This document shows, one piece after another, positions 53,681 through 64,000 of a DNA stretch of 64,000 bases (its first letter is position 1; each line of letters starts with the position of its first letter). The stretch is from Glandiceps talaboti. Its lineage: Eukaryota; Hemichordata; Enteropneusta; Spengelidae. Location of the stretch: NCBI RefSeq assembly GCF_964340395.1, contig NC_135562.1, positions 6,293,634 through 6,357,633 on the forward strand, written 5' to 3'. A program made the translations under genes and the position numbers. The notes under the pieces are model-generated. The model had not been told where the DNA came from and did not search any database. It saw nothing but the letters and a program-made list of their open reading frames with translations.

Positions 53681-54757
53681 GAATTTCAAAAATTTACAGT
53701 AATTGGTTGTTGTCACATTTAGTTGATTAAGCTGAAGAAGAGTATATTTCGCTATAATGAAAATTCTTCAACCTGCAACTATAGACATTGGAGGTCTCAC
53801 TAGTCTATGCACAGGGGCTTGGAATCGGCCATATTTCTTTACAAATGCTTATCTTTTTATTGTTTACTCTTTTTCTTTCCTTTTTTTTTTTTTTTTTTTG
53901 CTCTTTAAAAATATATTTTCCCTAAAAATTGCTCTTGTGAGAGTGGATGAGGAAGGGTCAACACAGACATGTATGTTACAACCATTTGCATAACTGCAAT
54001 TGTTCACACATGGTCACTAGACACACAGTCATTTCAACAATAACCCCTCAAAGGGATAAAACCACATTTTAGAAGTTATAAAGTTTTATTTCTGAAGTTG
54101 CACCATTATTTAATAGAAACATATATTTTATGTCAGACTCAATGGATGGCAAGAATTTACAGTTCTATTACAAAAGAAAAGAAAAGAAATGATACTTGAG
54201 TAAAGTTGAGTGATGAGGTACCCCAACATAGTGAATACTGATGATTTGTGATGATTTGCAGCAGCATTTTCATGTCTACATCATAATGTACCTTCTAGTA
54301 AGTAAGTGTACACACGACTTTGCAGGTGAATAGCGCCCTCTGGTGGTAATGCATTGCCAGAGTTTTGCTTGTTTCCTTCCTACTTACAAAGGCTAACTGA
54401 AATCATGTATGTGATTATAAATCATACTGAAAAAAATGTGGAAATAAGGAATGGTATAATTATAAAGTTCCTTTTTTTTTCTACCAAGATTGACTCAAAG
54501 TAGATGGAATGTTCTTGGAAATCATGACTTCCATTAATTATAGTCTGAAAAAATCCAGTCATTGGTCGTGTAACAACTCGCTCCAAAATTGTTGTATTTT
54601 CAAACAAGCCATGATTTGCAAACATTGCTACATTGTATATACTCTGTATCAATCCCACTATATCAATATATCCTGATTATTACAAATGTACTCATTAAAA
54701 TCACTCTAACCCCAACCTAGCCACCAACATACTTAAAATAAAGTTTATTATATCCTA

Positions 54758-57700
54758 TCAAGTCTTCATAGCAGCTCTGTAAACAAATCTTCCGGCCTGA
54801 AGGCAACTGAAATGAAAATAAAACAAGTTTTTACTTTTGGTTAAAAAGTGTCAATGTGATATACATGCAATTTATCATATGACAATAGGGAACTTGCAAT
54901 CCAGACTGAGCATGTTTGGACACAAAGGACTATGGGATTATCTGTGGTTATCGCAATACCTAATCTGGAGTTACTGATAACATTAACTTCCCACAATTGT
55001 CAGGGTGACTATGAATTGATTATTTGTGGTTTCAAACAATGTATCAACATTGTTTACAATGCTAATTGATTAGTATTTATTATCACATTTCCCATGATTC
55101 AACATTCAACATGGCGGGTTTGCAAGTTCCGTATTAAATGCATATTACATAAATCATATTTTAGAGTTTTAGATTTTTTTTCAAAATCTTTTTACACTGG
55201 TTTTACATCTTTTTGTTTTTCATTTACCCTGTTTGAATTGAATTTGAATGTAATCATTTGTTGATTAATGTTTATTTCACCATATATAACAAGAAAAGTG
55301 TATACATATCAAATTTTTTTAATGAAATAAGGACCATATATATCTGTTGAGGGCCACAGAAATAGTTCAACCTGCATAAGATTAGTGTGTGATCCTGACA
55401 AAGTAAATATATACAAGAAACAAATATAAATGTGTACTTGCATATTACCTCAAATAACCGTAATAAAGAAAACACATGTATTACAACTTGGTGCTAATGT
55501 TCCTATTTGTGTGTCCCCAGGATGGATTGCAGCTAATTTGCATATTAATTTACATATGAAGAACATGGTTATTTGCATATTGGTTTGCATAGTGATCAGA
55601 ATATATAATATGCATGTCTTCAACACTGGAACAAACTCTGACATGTTTATTTTAACACATAGACACATGTACATTGAGGATCAGACATTTCTATTCATAT
55701 GAAAGTATGATAATGATTTTGTCATTCAAAGATTACTAAAGCTCAAGGATGGTAGAACACTTTTGAAGCATGACAGAAACCTGCAAAGCATGGCGCTAGA
55801 TGGCAAGGACGGTGTTTGCACCATGCTTTCTCTATAGTGGGGAGAACATTGTGTATATCTTACTAATCCTACACCTCCTTTTGAGTGATGACTTGATGAT
55901 GTTCATTATACAACTAGTACAATGTACTCCATCCTCATCACTTATTTTCAAATATACACTCGTTCATGTTCAAACCATTGAGTCATCTTGGTCTGTTATT
56001 AGGGGCAACATGGTATTGTATATGCTGGTATTGTGTGTTGATGCCTCCCAAGAGGTGAAGAATCAATTAAGAATCTTCATACATTTATTTTATCAAACCC
56101 ATGACAACAATAATATTGGTCAATTCCTTTAAAAAATTCAATTGAATAAACATACCTAAGGACACACACAAGACCAGCTGGCATAAATTTTCCAGACTTC
56201 GAAAATCTCATCCCCATTATTATAGCCAAGATGGTTGCCGTACCTGCAAAACAAAGGACACAAAATTAAAATAACAATGACCAAAAACAGGCACTTTGGA
56301 CTTCTTGAAAACCATGACCTTGACTTGTATGGTAATGTCGTCTTCATAGAATTCTATGTACTTGAGTTAAAAACAGTTTCTGTTCAATGGACCTGGTTTC
56401 ATTTTCATCATCAATAACTGAAGAATGTCTTTGAATATATGATGATGGTAAAACTCACAGAACATCTACAACTGCCGACAGACCATGGACAAATGGAACC
56501 TAACATTACAAACAAGGAAAGTAAGCAAATGAATTGGATTAATAACATTTGGCACAGCATAATGGAACAGCAGAGACTTGTAATACATTTTATGGTTTGA
56601 TAAGAACAGTTTTATGGCCTCTATATATGTGAATTAAATGCCAGGGAAACTTCTAATTTGTTTGTAAATGTGATGAACTATTATGTAAAGTGGCCATAAA
56701 ACTGTCCTTATCAAATGATAGAATGTAATACAAGTCTCTGTACTGTCTTCCAACATACTGTGCCAAATGTTATTAATCCAATTAATTTCTTTCCTTTCCT
56801 TGTTTGTAACAGGTTCCGTTCATCCATGGTCTGATGTCAGCAATACAGTACATGTTACTGATCTGTAAAAGATAACAGGACATACTGAGTGCAAGGTAGA
56901 AGTTACGAGGATTCTGTGATACTTGATGGGCGCCATAAAAGGAGATTCCACCAAACAGTAAACCAGCCACTAATGACATTGTACTACCTGTGGAAAAAAA
57001 AAGGAGAAAAAAAAAGTTATTGGTATTTTGATACATTGCTGTTACATAATTGACAAATGAAATGAAAAAAGTTTCCATCTTGGATTCTCACATTTCATTA
57101 GGGAGAAAAATCATGGCCAGTGTTAAAATCTGGTAAAACTGGCTGTCTGAAAAGTGGTTCACTAGTATAATACTACATACATTTATTTTACAAGCCATTA
57201 CTGCTACACTAGCTGTAACTAGAATATTGTTTTCATCAAGATACCAACTATATATGCATTAATAATTGGTGAGTTACTTATAAAAAGTCATATGTTAATT
57301 AGTGGTCAATATTATCTGTAGGTAGTGTAGTGCCAAGTCGCGTGAAAGTTCAGTTTTGAATCTGTTGCCATGTTAAAACTGTACTAATTTGTAACTGCAG
57401 TATCATTTTTCGATTAAACAACTACAATCTATTTACTGAAAAGTGTTCAAATGCCAATGATCAGACATTGTAAATGTTAAGTCAAAGGTCGACCTTAGCC
57501 TTTAGTACTGTCATACTCATAACAGGTAAAAATATGATCGCCGTTGAGGGCGCTGATTTTTGGGTATGGACCAAATAAAATTGAATACATTTTGTACATC
57601 CATGCTCCTAGTATAATGTTCACAAGGGTCTGAGGTCTGGTAAATGAGCAGAGCATTTATCGAGATTTCACAGAATCACACTAACAACTTTCACTTTAAA

Positions 57701-58142
57701 CATGCTTTAACATGTAAGTTTAAATCAAATACTAGTAATTTATAAACCAATCCAACACCATTTCCCCTTATAATATATTCCTCTCTCCTAAATTGTGCCC
57801 CATTGCCTTGTCAGTCGGGTAGTGTAAAATATAGATGCAGCTTTGAACATTGCCAAATGTACTACGCCACCGTACACGTATTCCAGTACAGTTCAATACG
57901 GTGGAAATAGTGACACGTACATTGTACAAATTACAATGTACATTATTTACATCCTCGGTGCCAGTGCAGAGGTATCGAAAAGTTTGAAGACTTAGTAAAG
58001 CTTAATGAATGTCACTTTTTTAGTACAATGGTGTATTTAGCTATCTAGACTATGCATGTTATGTCTTACCAGCTTTGACATAGCCAATAACACCCCCAAG
58101 GGTGACGACTGCAGAGTAGCCATATCCAAGTAAGTCTGCCAT
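54758..58142 (-). CDS. TMEM14 family small membrane protein (complete, 4 coding exons)
   Basis: Member of the TMEM14 (UPF0136) family; vertebrate TMEM14C is a mitochondrial inner-membrane protein needed for porphyrin transport in haem synthesis. Coding exons on minus: 58142-58070, 56987-56886, 56243-56156, 54806-54758, joining to 103 aa (human TMEM14C 112). Seen: MADLLGYGYSAVVTLGGVIG and YVKAGS, then SLVAGLLFGGISFYGAHQ with SQNPRNFYLAL, then IMGMRFSKSGKFMPAGLVC, ending RAAMKT. Four hydrophobic segments are expected. The family members TMEM14A and TMEM14C cannot be separated here, so no symbol is given. Intron 2 contains a MITE starting 37 nt after the exon-2 donor. The nearest AATAAA on the minus strand (54749-54744) is only 9 nt past the stop. 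Head to head with PPP1R8. Confidence 0.92.
56469..56848. mobile_element. TA-flanked MITE with ~150-bp inverted arms in TMEM14 intron 2
   Basis: Left arm CAACTGCCGACAGACCATGG ... GAATTGGATTAATAACATTT; the right arm is its inverted match (AAATGTTATTAATCCAATTA ... CCATGGTCTGATGTCAGCAA). TA flanks both ends. Related to 22191-22528. Confidence 0.85.
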
Positions 58143-58424
58143 TTTCACATGAATGAATGACCTGGGGATGACCCAGAATGCCTTGCTGTGGCCCGTTTCA
58201 TTTTTCGAAAGGGTGATAGTGGCGTGCAATGTTTATCAAAACCAACCAAAATAGTTATCAAAATAGAATAATTTTGAGACTTGACGAATCAATTTGGAAA
58301 ACTATTGATCAATTAAGCCATATGCGTCAAGATAAATTTTGAATGATATCATTTCAAACCACACATAAACATATTTTGTACATCAAAATCATTAAATAAT
58401 GGTTTCGGCTAATAGCAGCCTAAA
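58143..58424. promoter_or_regulatory. Bidirectional promoter region TMEM14 / PPP1R8
   Basis: Start codons are 282 bp apart, facing away from each other. The PPP1R8 start lies in AAAATGGCGTCT, close to the YY1 consensus at many start codons. No TATA box is evident. Confidence 0.65.
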
Positions 58425-61400
58425 ATGGCGTCTCTGATCATCCCGTCGTTTGAGATCCCTACCTGGTAAGTTTATCAAATATCTACGCAATGGCGATTGC
58501 TATCAAAAATCGGCATGTGATACTATTTATTTTACACATTATTTACTTACGGGAACTCAATAAGTGGCACGTTTTGTCTCGAGATTTTCTCTAAAATGCG
58601 TGTAAATAGTCCGCGCTAATAATTAGGTCAGTCAATGGAAATTTAGCCAAGAGGACACGGTATCGTATTGTAGGTTGATGTCAGACATGTTTTACTGTTT
58701 GTAGCCCATCATGCGTAAGAAAATGGTTCCCCTGTATTTTAAGTATTGGAAAACTATTTGAAATAGCGGTGGCTGCTCAACAGATTTGTAATAAATGTGT
58801 AGCAAATTTGTTGGAAGTTGAACACGTTGTTTACTATCAACAGCGCCCTCTAGACCGTGCATGTTTTCTTCAGACAAGATTATACAATGTGTCTGATAAA
58901 AAGTGCTTTTCCAAAATCAGTCAAATTATTTTAATTGTGTGAGTTTCCTCTTACAGTTTAATATTTGATGTGTTTCTTTTCAGGGCTGGTAAACCACCGC
59001 CAGGGTTACATCTTGATGTATTGAAAGATGGAAAAATGATAGAGGTAAAATTTCCATCACATTACAGACATGATGACAAAACTACATAGCAGGGCTTGAA
59101 ATTAACTTTATTCTTTGGCAGTCCCTGTTGGCTACCAATTTCAGAAATTGATAGTCCAAAGGCGGTGACCAATAGTCCCATATTCTTGAACTGAAAACAG
59201 AGTTCCTCTATTGGAAATATGTTTGTTATTAAAATACTTTCATGTCTGTAAATCTTCCATCCTTTAAATCATCACATAATCAGTGGTAGCCTGAGTTGGC
59301 TGCCAGCTGCAAATTATGGTAGCCCCATGACAAGAATTGGTAGTCTGTGGACATGGGACTACTGTTAATTTAGAGACCTGCCATAGTGTGGTTAATAGAT
59401 CACTTGCATAGCCATACTACAGTTAACATACATTTCATATGAAACTAATATATTTTAAAAAAATGAAAGATGTAAACTATGCCTATTTGATATTAGGAAG
59501 TAACAGTATTATTATTATTTTCATATGTACAAAATTTGGGAAATACTCACTAGATTGTAGCATGGAAGTAAATACATTATGCAGTTAAAACTTTTATTGT
59601 TGTCTCCATCATGTCTAAATTATGGAAACATGTTTATTTATAATACGTGTGTACACCTTGTTCTTTAGGAATAATGATAGAATGTTCCAGACCAGTGTGC
59701 CCTCTAATGATAGCCAAATTTTGTTGTTATGAGTCAAAATGTGAAAAACTGGGATTTCTTGTGAGTCACAATATAGTAAGAGATAGGGGAACACCAAATT
59801 TTGGTGCGTCACTAGAAATTGTGTGCGTCAGTGGCACGTCAATTGGCTTAGAGGGCACACTGTTCCAGATGTATTGGTAATCATTTTGTACTAGCTGTGT
59901 ATCAAGAACCCCAACAAGCAGTTTTTGTTATTTTGTTAACATAATGTTGTCTTCTTTTCTGTCTTGTAGAAACTGATGATAGATGAGAAGAAATGTTATT
60001 TATTTGGTCGTAATTCCCAAGTTTGTGATTTCTGTATTGATCACCAGTCATGTTCTAGAGTACATGCAGCATTAGTGTATCACAAACATTTAAACAGGTC
60101 GTTTTTGATGGACCTTGGCAGCAGTAAGTAACATTTATTTACCACCCAGACATATCACCCCTTGGCATGCATAACTAATTTATCAGATAATGTGAAGAAC
60201 TTTATATGGTTCATTCTGATAAGATAAAGGAAACAAGCAACATAGGTTTTCTGTGTGAATACCTAAAGAGTTAAACCATTGACTGTGTGTTTGTTAATGA
60301 TTGGAAATAGTGGTCACTGCTTATATGTAACAAGGATGGGGAATGTTGTAAAATAGCCATAACATGTGCTTTGTACCATAATTTTCATGATGAACTATGT
60401 AACCCCTGAAATGGGGGGGGGGGGGGGGGGTCTTGTGAGACTTGTATTGACTTCCATATCTTGTCCCATAAATTTGCTGTTCAATCCCCATAATGGGGGA
60501 AGGAGGGGAGGGGGGGGGAGTCTGGTATAAATTGTGTATATTTACATCCATAGTTTATACCATGATTTTGATAGGATATTCCTGTTACAGAGAAAGGCTC
60601 ATGCATAGATTTCTGTATCTTTTTGCCATAATTTTAGTTAAGAAGCCTGGCAAAATACCAGAGGGATGGAGGCAGGTTTACTTAATAATTACCTGCCTTA
60701 ACAAAATTATACAATAACTTGCTGGTCACAAAAAATAATTTTAACAAAACAACATTTATTATGATACCATAATTGATTCTAGGGCTACAGTTCATACATT
60801 GCTTCAATTATGTATACAATGTTTGTACATTGATTGCAGCCCATGGTACCTACCATGGTAGTATTTACATAATGTTTGTATATTGATTGCAGCCCATGGT
60901 ACCTACCATGGTAGTATTTACATAATGTTTGTACATTGATTGCAGCCCATGGTACCTACCATGGCAGTATTTACATAATGTTTGTACATTGATTGCAGCC
61001 CATGGTACCTACCATGGCAGTATTTACATAATGTTTGTACATTGATTGCAGCCCATGGTACCTACCTTGGCAGTATTAGATTAGAATCCAATAAACCACA
61101 GCAAGTACCCGTGGACAGCACACTACGATTTGGTGCATCAACAAGGTCCTATGTTGTCAGAGAGAAACCACAAACTGTGTCTTCATCGATGAAGGCAGAT
61201 AAAGAAGAGAAGGAGAACAAAGAGGAGGATGAACTTCATGGAGGGTTGCTAGGGTTACCAGAAGAGGAGACAGAATTAGATGTAAGTTTAGCGTATAATA
61301 TTCACCAATCAATCAATCGTTTATTTGCTAGGTTTGGAAACCCTGGTAACAGAAAGTAGGAATATGGTAAAAGTGATGTAGTTTCCAATGCCTCATTCCG

Positions 61401-64000
61401 TAATGTTGGTGGGGAACCCCGGTAAAATCACAGGAGAACTCAGGTAGATTTTACCTGCCTATTACCGCTCCTAACAAAAACACTGATAAAAAAATAATTT
61501 CTGATTTCTTGGTCATCAATATTGTAGTCATTACTATCGAACTTGCAGCTTCTACAACTGTAGGAAGCAGTCCTTTCAAATTACTACAAACATGGGTGAA
61601 ATTCTTAAATGAGTCATGTGTGCTGCAGTGTCATTCTCTTAAATAATCTAAGGTCCAGTTCTTACAATTTCTTAAATATTTGTATCATGGTGAAGCATTA
61701 CTGTTTAATCTACACTTTGATATGTTGTTCAGGATAAAATTCTGAGTAAAATGTACAAAAAAATATTTATAATTTCTGTTGCAATAAGTTCTCATAGGTT
61801 TCCTGAGCCACCTGAGAGCACTGAGTGAATTCACTCAACCAATGAAAACGCATAATGTGCCGAAACATATGGCCACAGTACTTCAGCGCACTCTGTTCGA
61901 AAAGAGCACAAGCACAGAGTGCAGACAATGATGTTATCATTATTGTTTGGTGGTTCTCTTTCTTTCATTTTCGAACGTTGAACAAATGACAGTAAAGGTA
62001 ACAGCCAAAAAGAAATCGTGACATGTACACTACATCGGATTTCAATCAGATTGTGTCAAACCCTATTTTGGACAGATTTGGTAAACATATTTTATATAAG
62101 ATATACCGGTATATAGTTTAAACAAATTGCATATATTTTTATTCCACTTTTCTGTTTTCAGAATTTAACAGAGTTCAACACAGCACACAATAAACGTCTT
62201 GGTGTTTTAGGAGGTAACATAGAAGAGACAGCCACAACAACAGAAATTGCCAGGCCGCCATTAAAAAGGAAAAGAAGAAATTCCCATGTGTCTTTTCAAG
62301 ACGGTGACGAAGTTATTAATCCAGGTGAGTAGAGAACTTAATGACTATTTTATTTTATTATTTTATCTGGTTTAATTATCTTTTGTAAATTTGTATTTGT
62401 TGGTTTGCCATTTTTTGATGCATTGATTATGATTTCACAATTCGTAAGTTTACATACAGCACATTGCTTTATTCTCTCTGTTTGATACAGACATGCAGAG
62501 ACCAATAACAAACTGCACAATCAACACTTTTAAGATAGTATGATTGTAATTTCTTGCTACAGTTTGACTAAATAAAATAAACCATTCAAATGCACTGAAA
62601 CTAGATGCAGAGACCAATGTTTTGATGTCTGCATAGTGGTATGTTAGTTCATTTCATTTAGACAAAATGTAGCAAGAAACTGTATTCATTCAATCTTGCT
62701 ATCTTAAAGTGTAGCATGTGTAGTTTCTTATTGGTTTCTGCCTGTTGTATAAAAACGGCCAGTGAACAGTAGCCTGCTGTGCACTGTATGATCATGTGAA
62801 ATAGTATTTCTTCCACTGTTGTATAAACATGACCAAACATGTCACAAAGATGAATGGACCACAAACCATATACATGATGTGTACACATATTTTACATTTT
62901 CGCAATGTATTTTAATTCAAATACACTAATAGAACTCAATGTTGTTGTCCTATTTACAGAGGATGTTGATCCTTCGGTTGGAAGGTTTAGAAATCTGGTG
63001 TCAGTTTCTGTTATACCAGCCAAGGTGAGATTTAGTTAATAACTGTTGCACTGTCACATTACAAATACTAAGCTACTCAATAGTTTCTTTTGACATTTTG
63101 GGGGGTAGGTAGATTTTTTATTTTATTTTTTTAATTTTTTTTTCATATGTGGGTGTCTAGTTCAGGTAGTTATGTTTTCCTTTGTTTTCCATATGGTCTC
63201 TGTGTTATTATTTTCATCCCATCAGATGTACAACCATTACAGATTGGAAGAACAGTTTTATATTGTCTTTTTATGTTGATGTCAGTTTCCGCACCCACTA
63301 TTTTATCCATGGTTTTGTTATTTTTTTCTCAAATATGTATCAAAAAATTTAGGGTCGGCATGAAAAAACTATTTGGAGTCGGGTAACCGGAACCAAACAA
63401 CTTTTTTTATTAGGCCTTATCATGATAAGCTCAATTTTAGATGTTTTCCATTTTGGCAATTTAATTATCAAAATTGTGAAATATTCTTTATTTACTTCAC
63501 TATTTTGCCATAAATCTGTCACTATGTTGTTTGAAGTAAGAAAGTTGACCGTCATCAGTTGTCAATGGTCAGTCTGTTTTCTTGAAACATTCTTAAGAAT
63601 TTTATCGCATTTTTTTAGTCCCCAACAAGCAAAGTTAGATGAGGACTGCTACATTGGAGTCTTTCTGAATGGCGGCCATATTTGTTGTACAATTCAGAAT
63701 AAGAATGAGTAAGTGATAATGTTGGGAACTGTGTCTTCGATGGAGACTTGTCTTTTTTTTATGATCAAAATATAATACATGTTGTAAGTGAATGTTGGAA
63801 ACTGTAGATGTGTAATTTCTCCTTCAAAAGAACTAATGATATGTTTTATTACTTTCAGAAAAAGAAGACAGAGCTGATACCAAGTGTCAGTATGGCTGAC
63901 AACATAACAAAAAGATTACAAAGTTTTTCCTATGGTCCATCATTATACGCAGACTTGCCAGCAACTAGTGACGACACACAAGTATCACCTACTACTCCCA
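58425..64000 (+). CDS. PPP1R8: PPP1R8 / NIPP1, nuclear inhibitor of protein phosphatase 1 (3' end off window)
   Basis: Nuclear PP1-binding scaffold with an FHA domain that binds phosphorylated splicing factors. Coding exons: 58425-58465, 58984-59044, 59970-60123, 61052-61281, 62162-62324, 62960-63024, 63859-64000 (continues). Seen: PTWAGKPPPGLHLDVLKDGK, FHA core FGRN (46-49), SCSRVH (61-66) and STHGTYLG (85-92), then FGASTRSYVVREKPQT, LLGLPEEETELDNLTEFNTA, and a basic stretch PLKRKRRNSHVSF in which HVSF (204-207) occupies the PP1-docking RVxF position (human RVTF), followed by NPEDVDPSVGRFRN. It aligns along its length with the human protein (351 aa); the inhibitory C-terminus is outside the window. 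The exon-4 acceptor is the last of five tandem copies. Confidence 0.96.
59085..59390 (+). mobile_element. Dispersed repeat, uninterrupted copy
   Basis: Matches the two flanks of the MITE at 16118-16415 (CTACCAATTTCAGAAATTGA, TTATTAAAATACTTTCA, CCCATGACAAGAATTGG). It lies in PPP1R8 intron 2 and serves as the empty-site reference. Confidence 0.8.
59693..59862. mobile_element. hAT-type MITE
   Basis: Perfect 15-bp inverted ends CAGTGTGCCCTCTAA. It is flanked by 8-bp TTCCAGAC / TTCCAGAT (59685-59692 and 59863-59870; 7 of 8 match). The 170-bp length and 8-bp duplication fit a non-autonomous hAT element. It lies in PPP1R8 intron 2. Confidence 0.88.
60405..60520. repeat. G-run region in PPP1R8 intron 3
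   Basis: A run of 18 G residues (60413-60430) and a second G-rich stretch (about 60494-60520) in flanks that look like a diverged duplication (CCATAAT...TAAATTGT). No other feature is seen. Confidence 0.7.
60800..61075 (+). repeat. 53-bp array of acceptor plus exon-4 start, PPP1R8
   Basis: Five acceptors (TTGATTGCAG|CCCATGGTACCTACC) ending at 60839, 60892, 60945, 60998 and 61051, with spacing exactly 53. Only the last continues into the conserved exon (TTGGCAGTATTAGA); the others read ATGGYAGTATTTACATAATG. Confidence 0.96.

Overview
The window is nuclear DNA from an animal, most likely a marine invertebrate bilaterian with slowly evolving proteins. The evidence is intron-rich genes with GT/AG junctions, proteins that align nearly end to end with vertebrate relatives, AATAAA signals, tRNA-derived SINEs, many short inverted-repeat transposons and long ATGT/TG microsatellites. 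I cannot name the species from sequence alone; hemichordate, cephalochordate and lophotrochozoan are all possible.

Layout. (1) 1-1.1 kb: minus-strand first coding exon of a D-amino-acid/D-aspartate oxidase, rest off the left edge. (2) 1.1-4.7 kb: no gene seen. (3) 4.78-9.02 kb: complete minus-strand VPS28 (ESCRT-I), 7 coding exons. (4) 9.37-15.70 kb: complete plus-strand NSMCE1 (SMC5/6 ubiquitin ligase), 7 coding exons, head to head with VPS28 across 352 bp. (5) 19.2-53.7 kb: three tandem plus-strand alpha-arrestin (ARRDC3-like) genes, here A, B and C. Each has 7 coding exons with the same junctions, a shared 5' noncoding splice pattern and a shared 3' end. (6) 54.76-58.14 kb: complete minus-strand TMEM14, 4 coding exons. 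(7) 58.43-64.0 kb: plus-strand PPP1R8/NIPP1, 7 exons, running off the right edge, head to head with TMEM14 across 282 bp.

The genes are unrelated housekeeping functions (endosomal sorting, chromosome maintenance, membrane-protein ubiquitination adaptors, a mitochondrial-type small membrane protein, PP1 regulation). Alpha-arrestins and ESCRT-I act in the same receptor down-regulation route, but I read the proximity as chance.

The most unusual observation is that tandem repeats repeatedly grow out of exon boundaries. A 78-bp duplication spans the donor of the oxidase exon. A 45-46-bp unit x8 spans the exon-1 donor of arrestin A. A 62-bp unit (6, 3 and 4 copies) spans the exon-5 donor of arrestins A, B and C. 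A 53-bp unit x5 spans the exon-4 acceptor of PPP1R8. A degenerate ~30-bp unit carries the last codons and stop of VPS28. These make ladders of decoy splice sites and look like natural intermediates of tandem-duplication remodelling of splice sites. The arrestin cluster also shows a likely gene-conversion tract in exon 4, and several insertions can be dated because one paralogue keeps the empty site.
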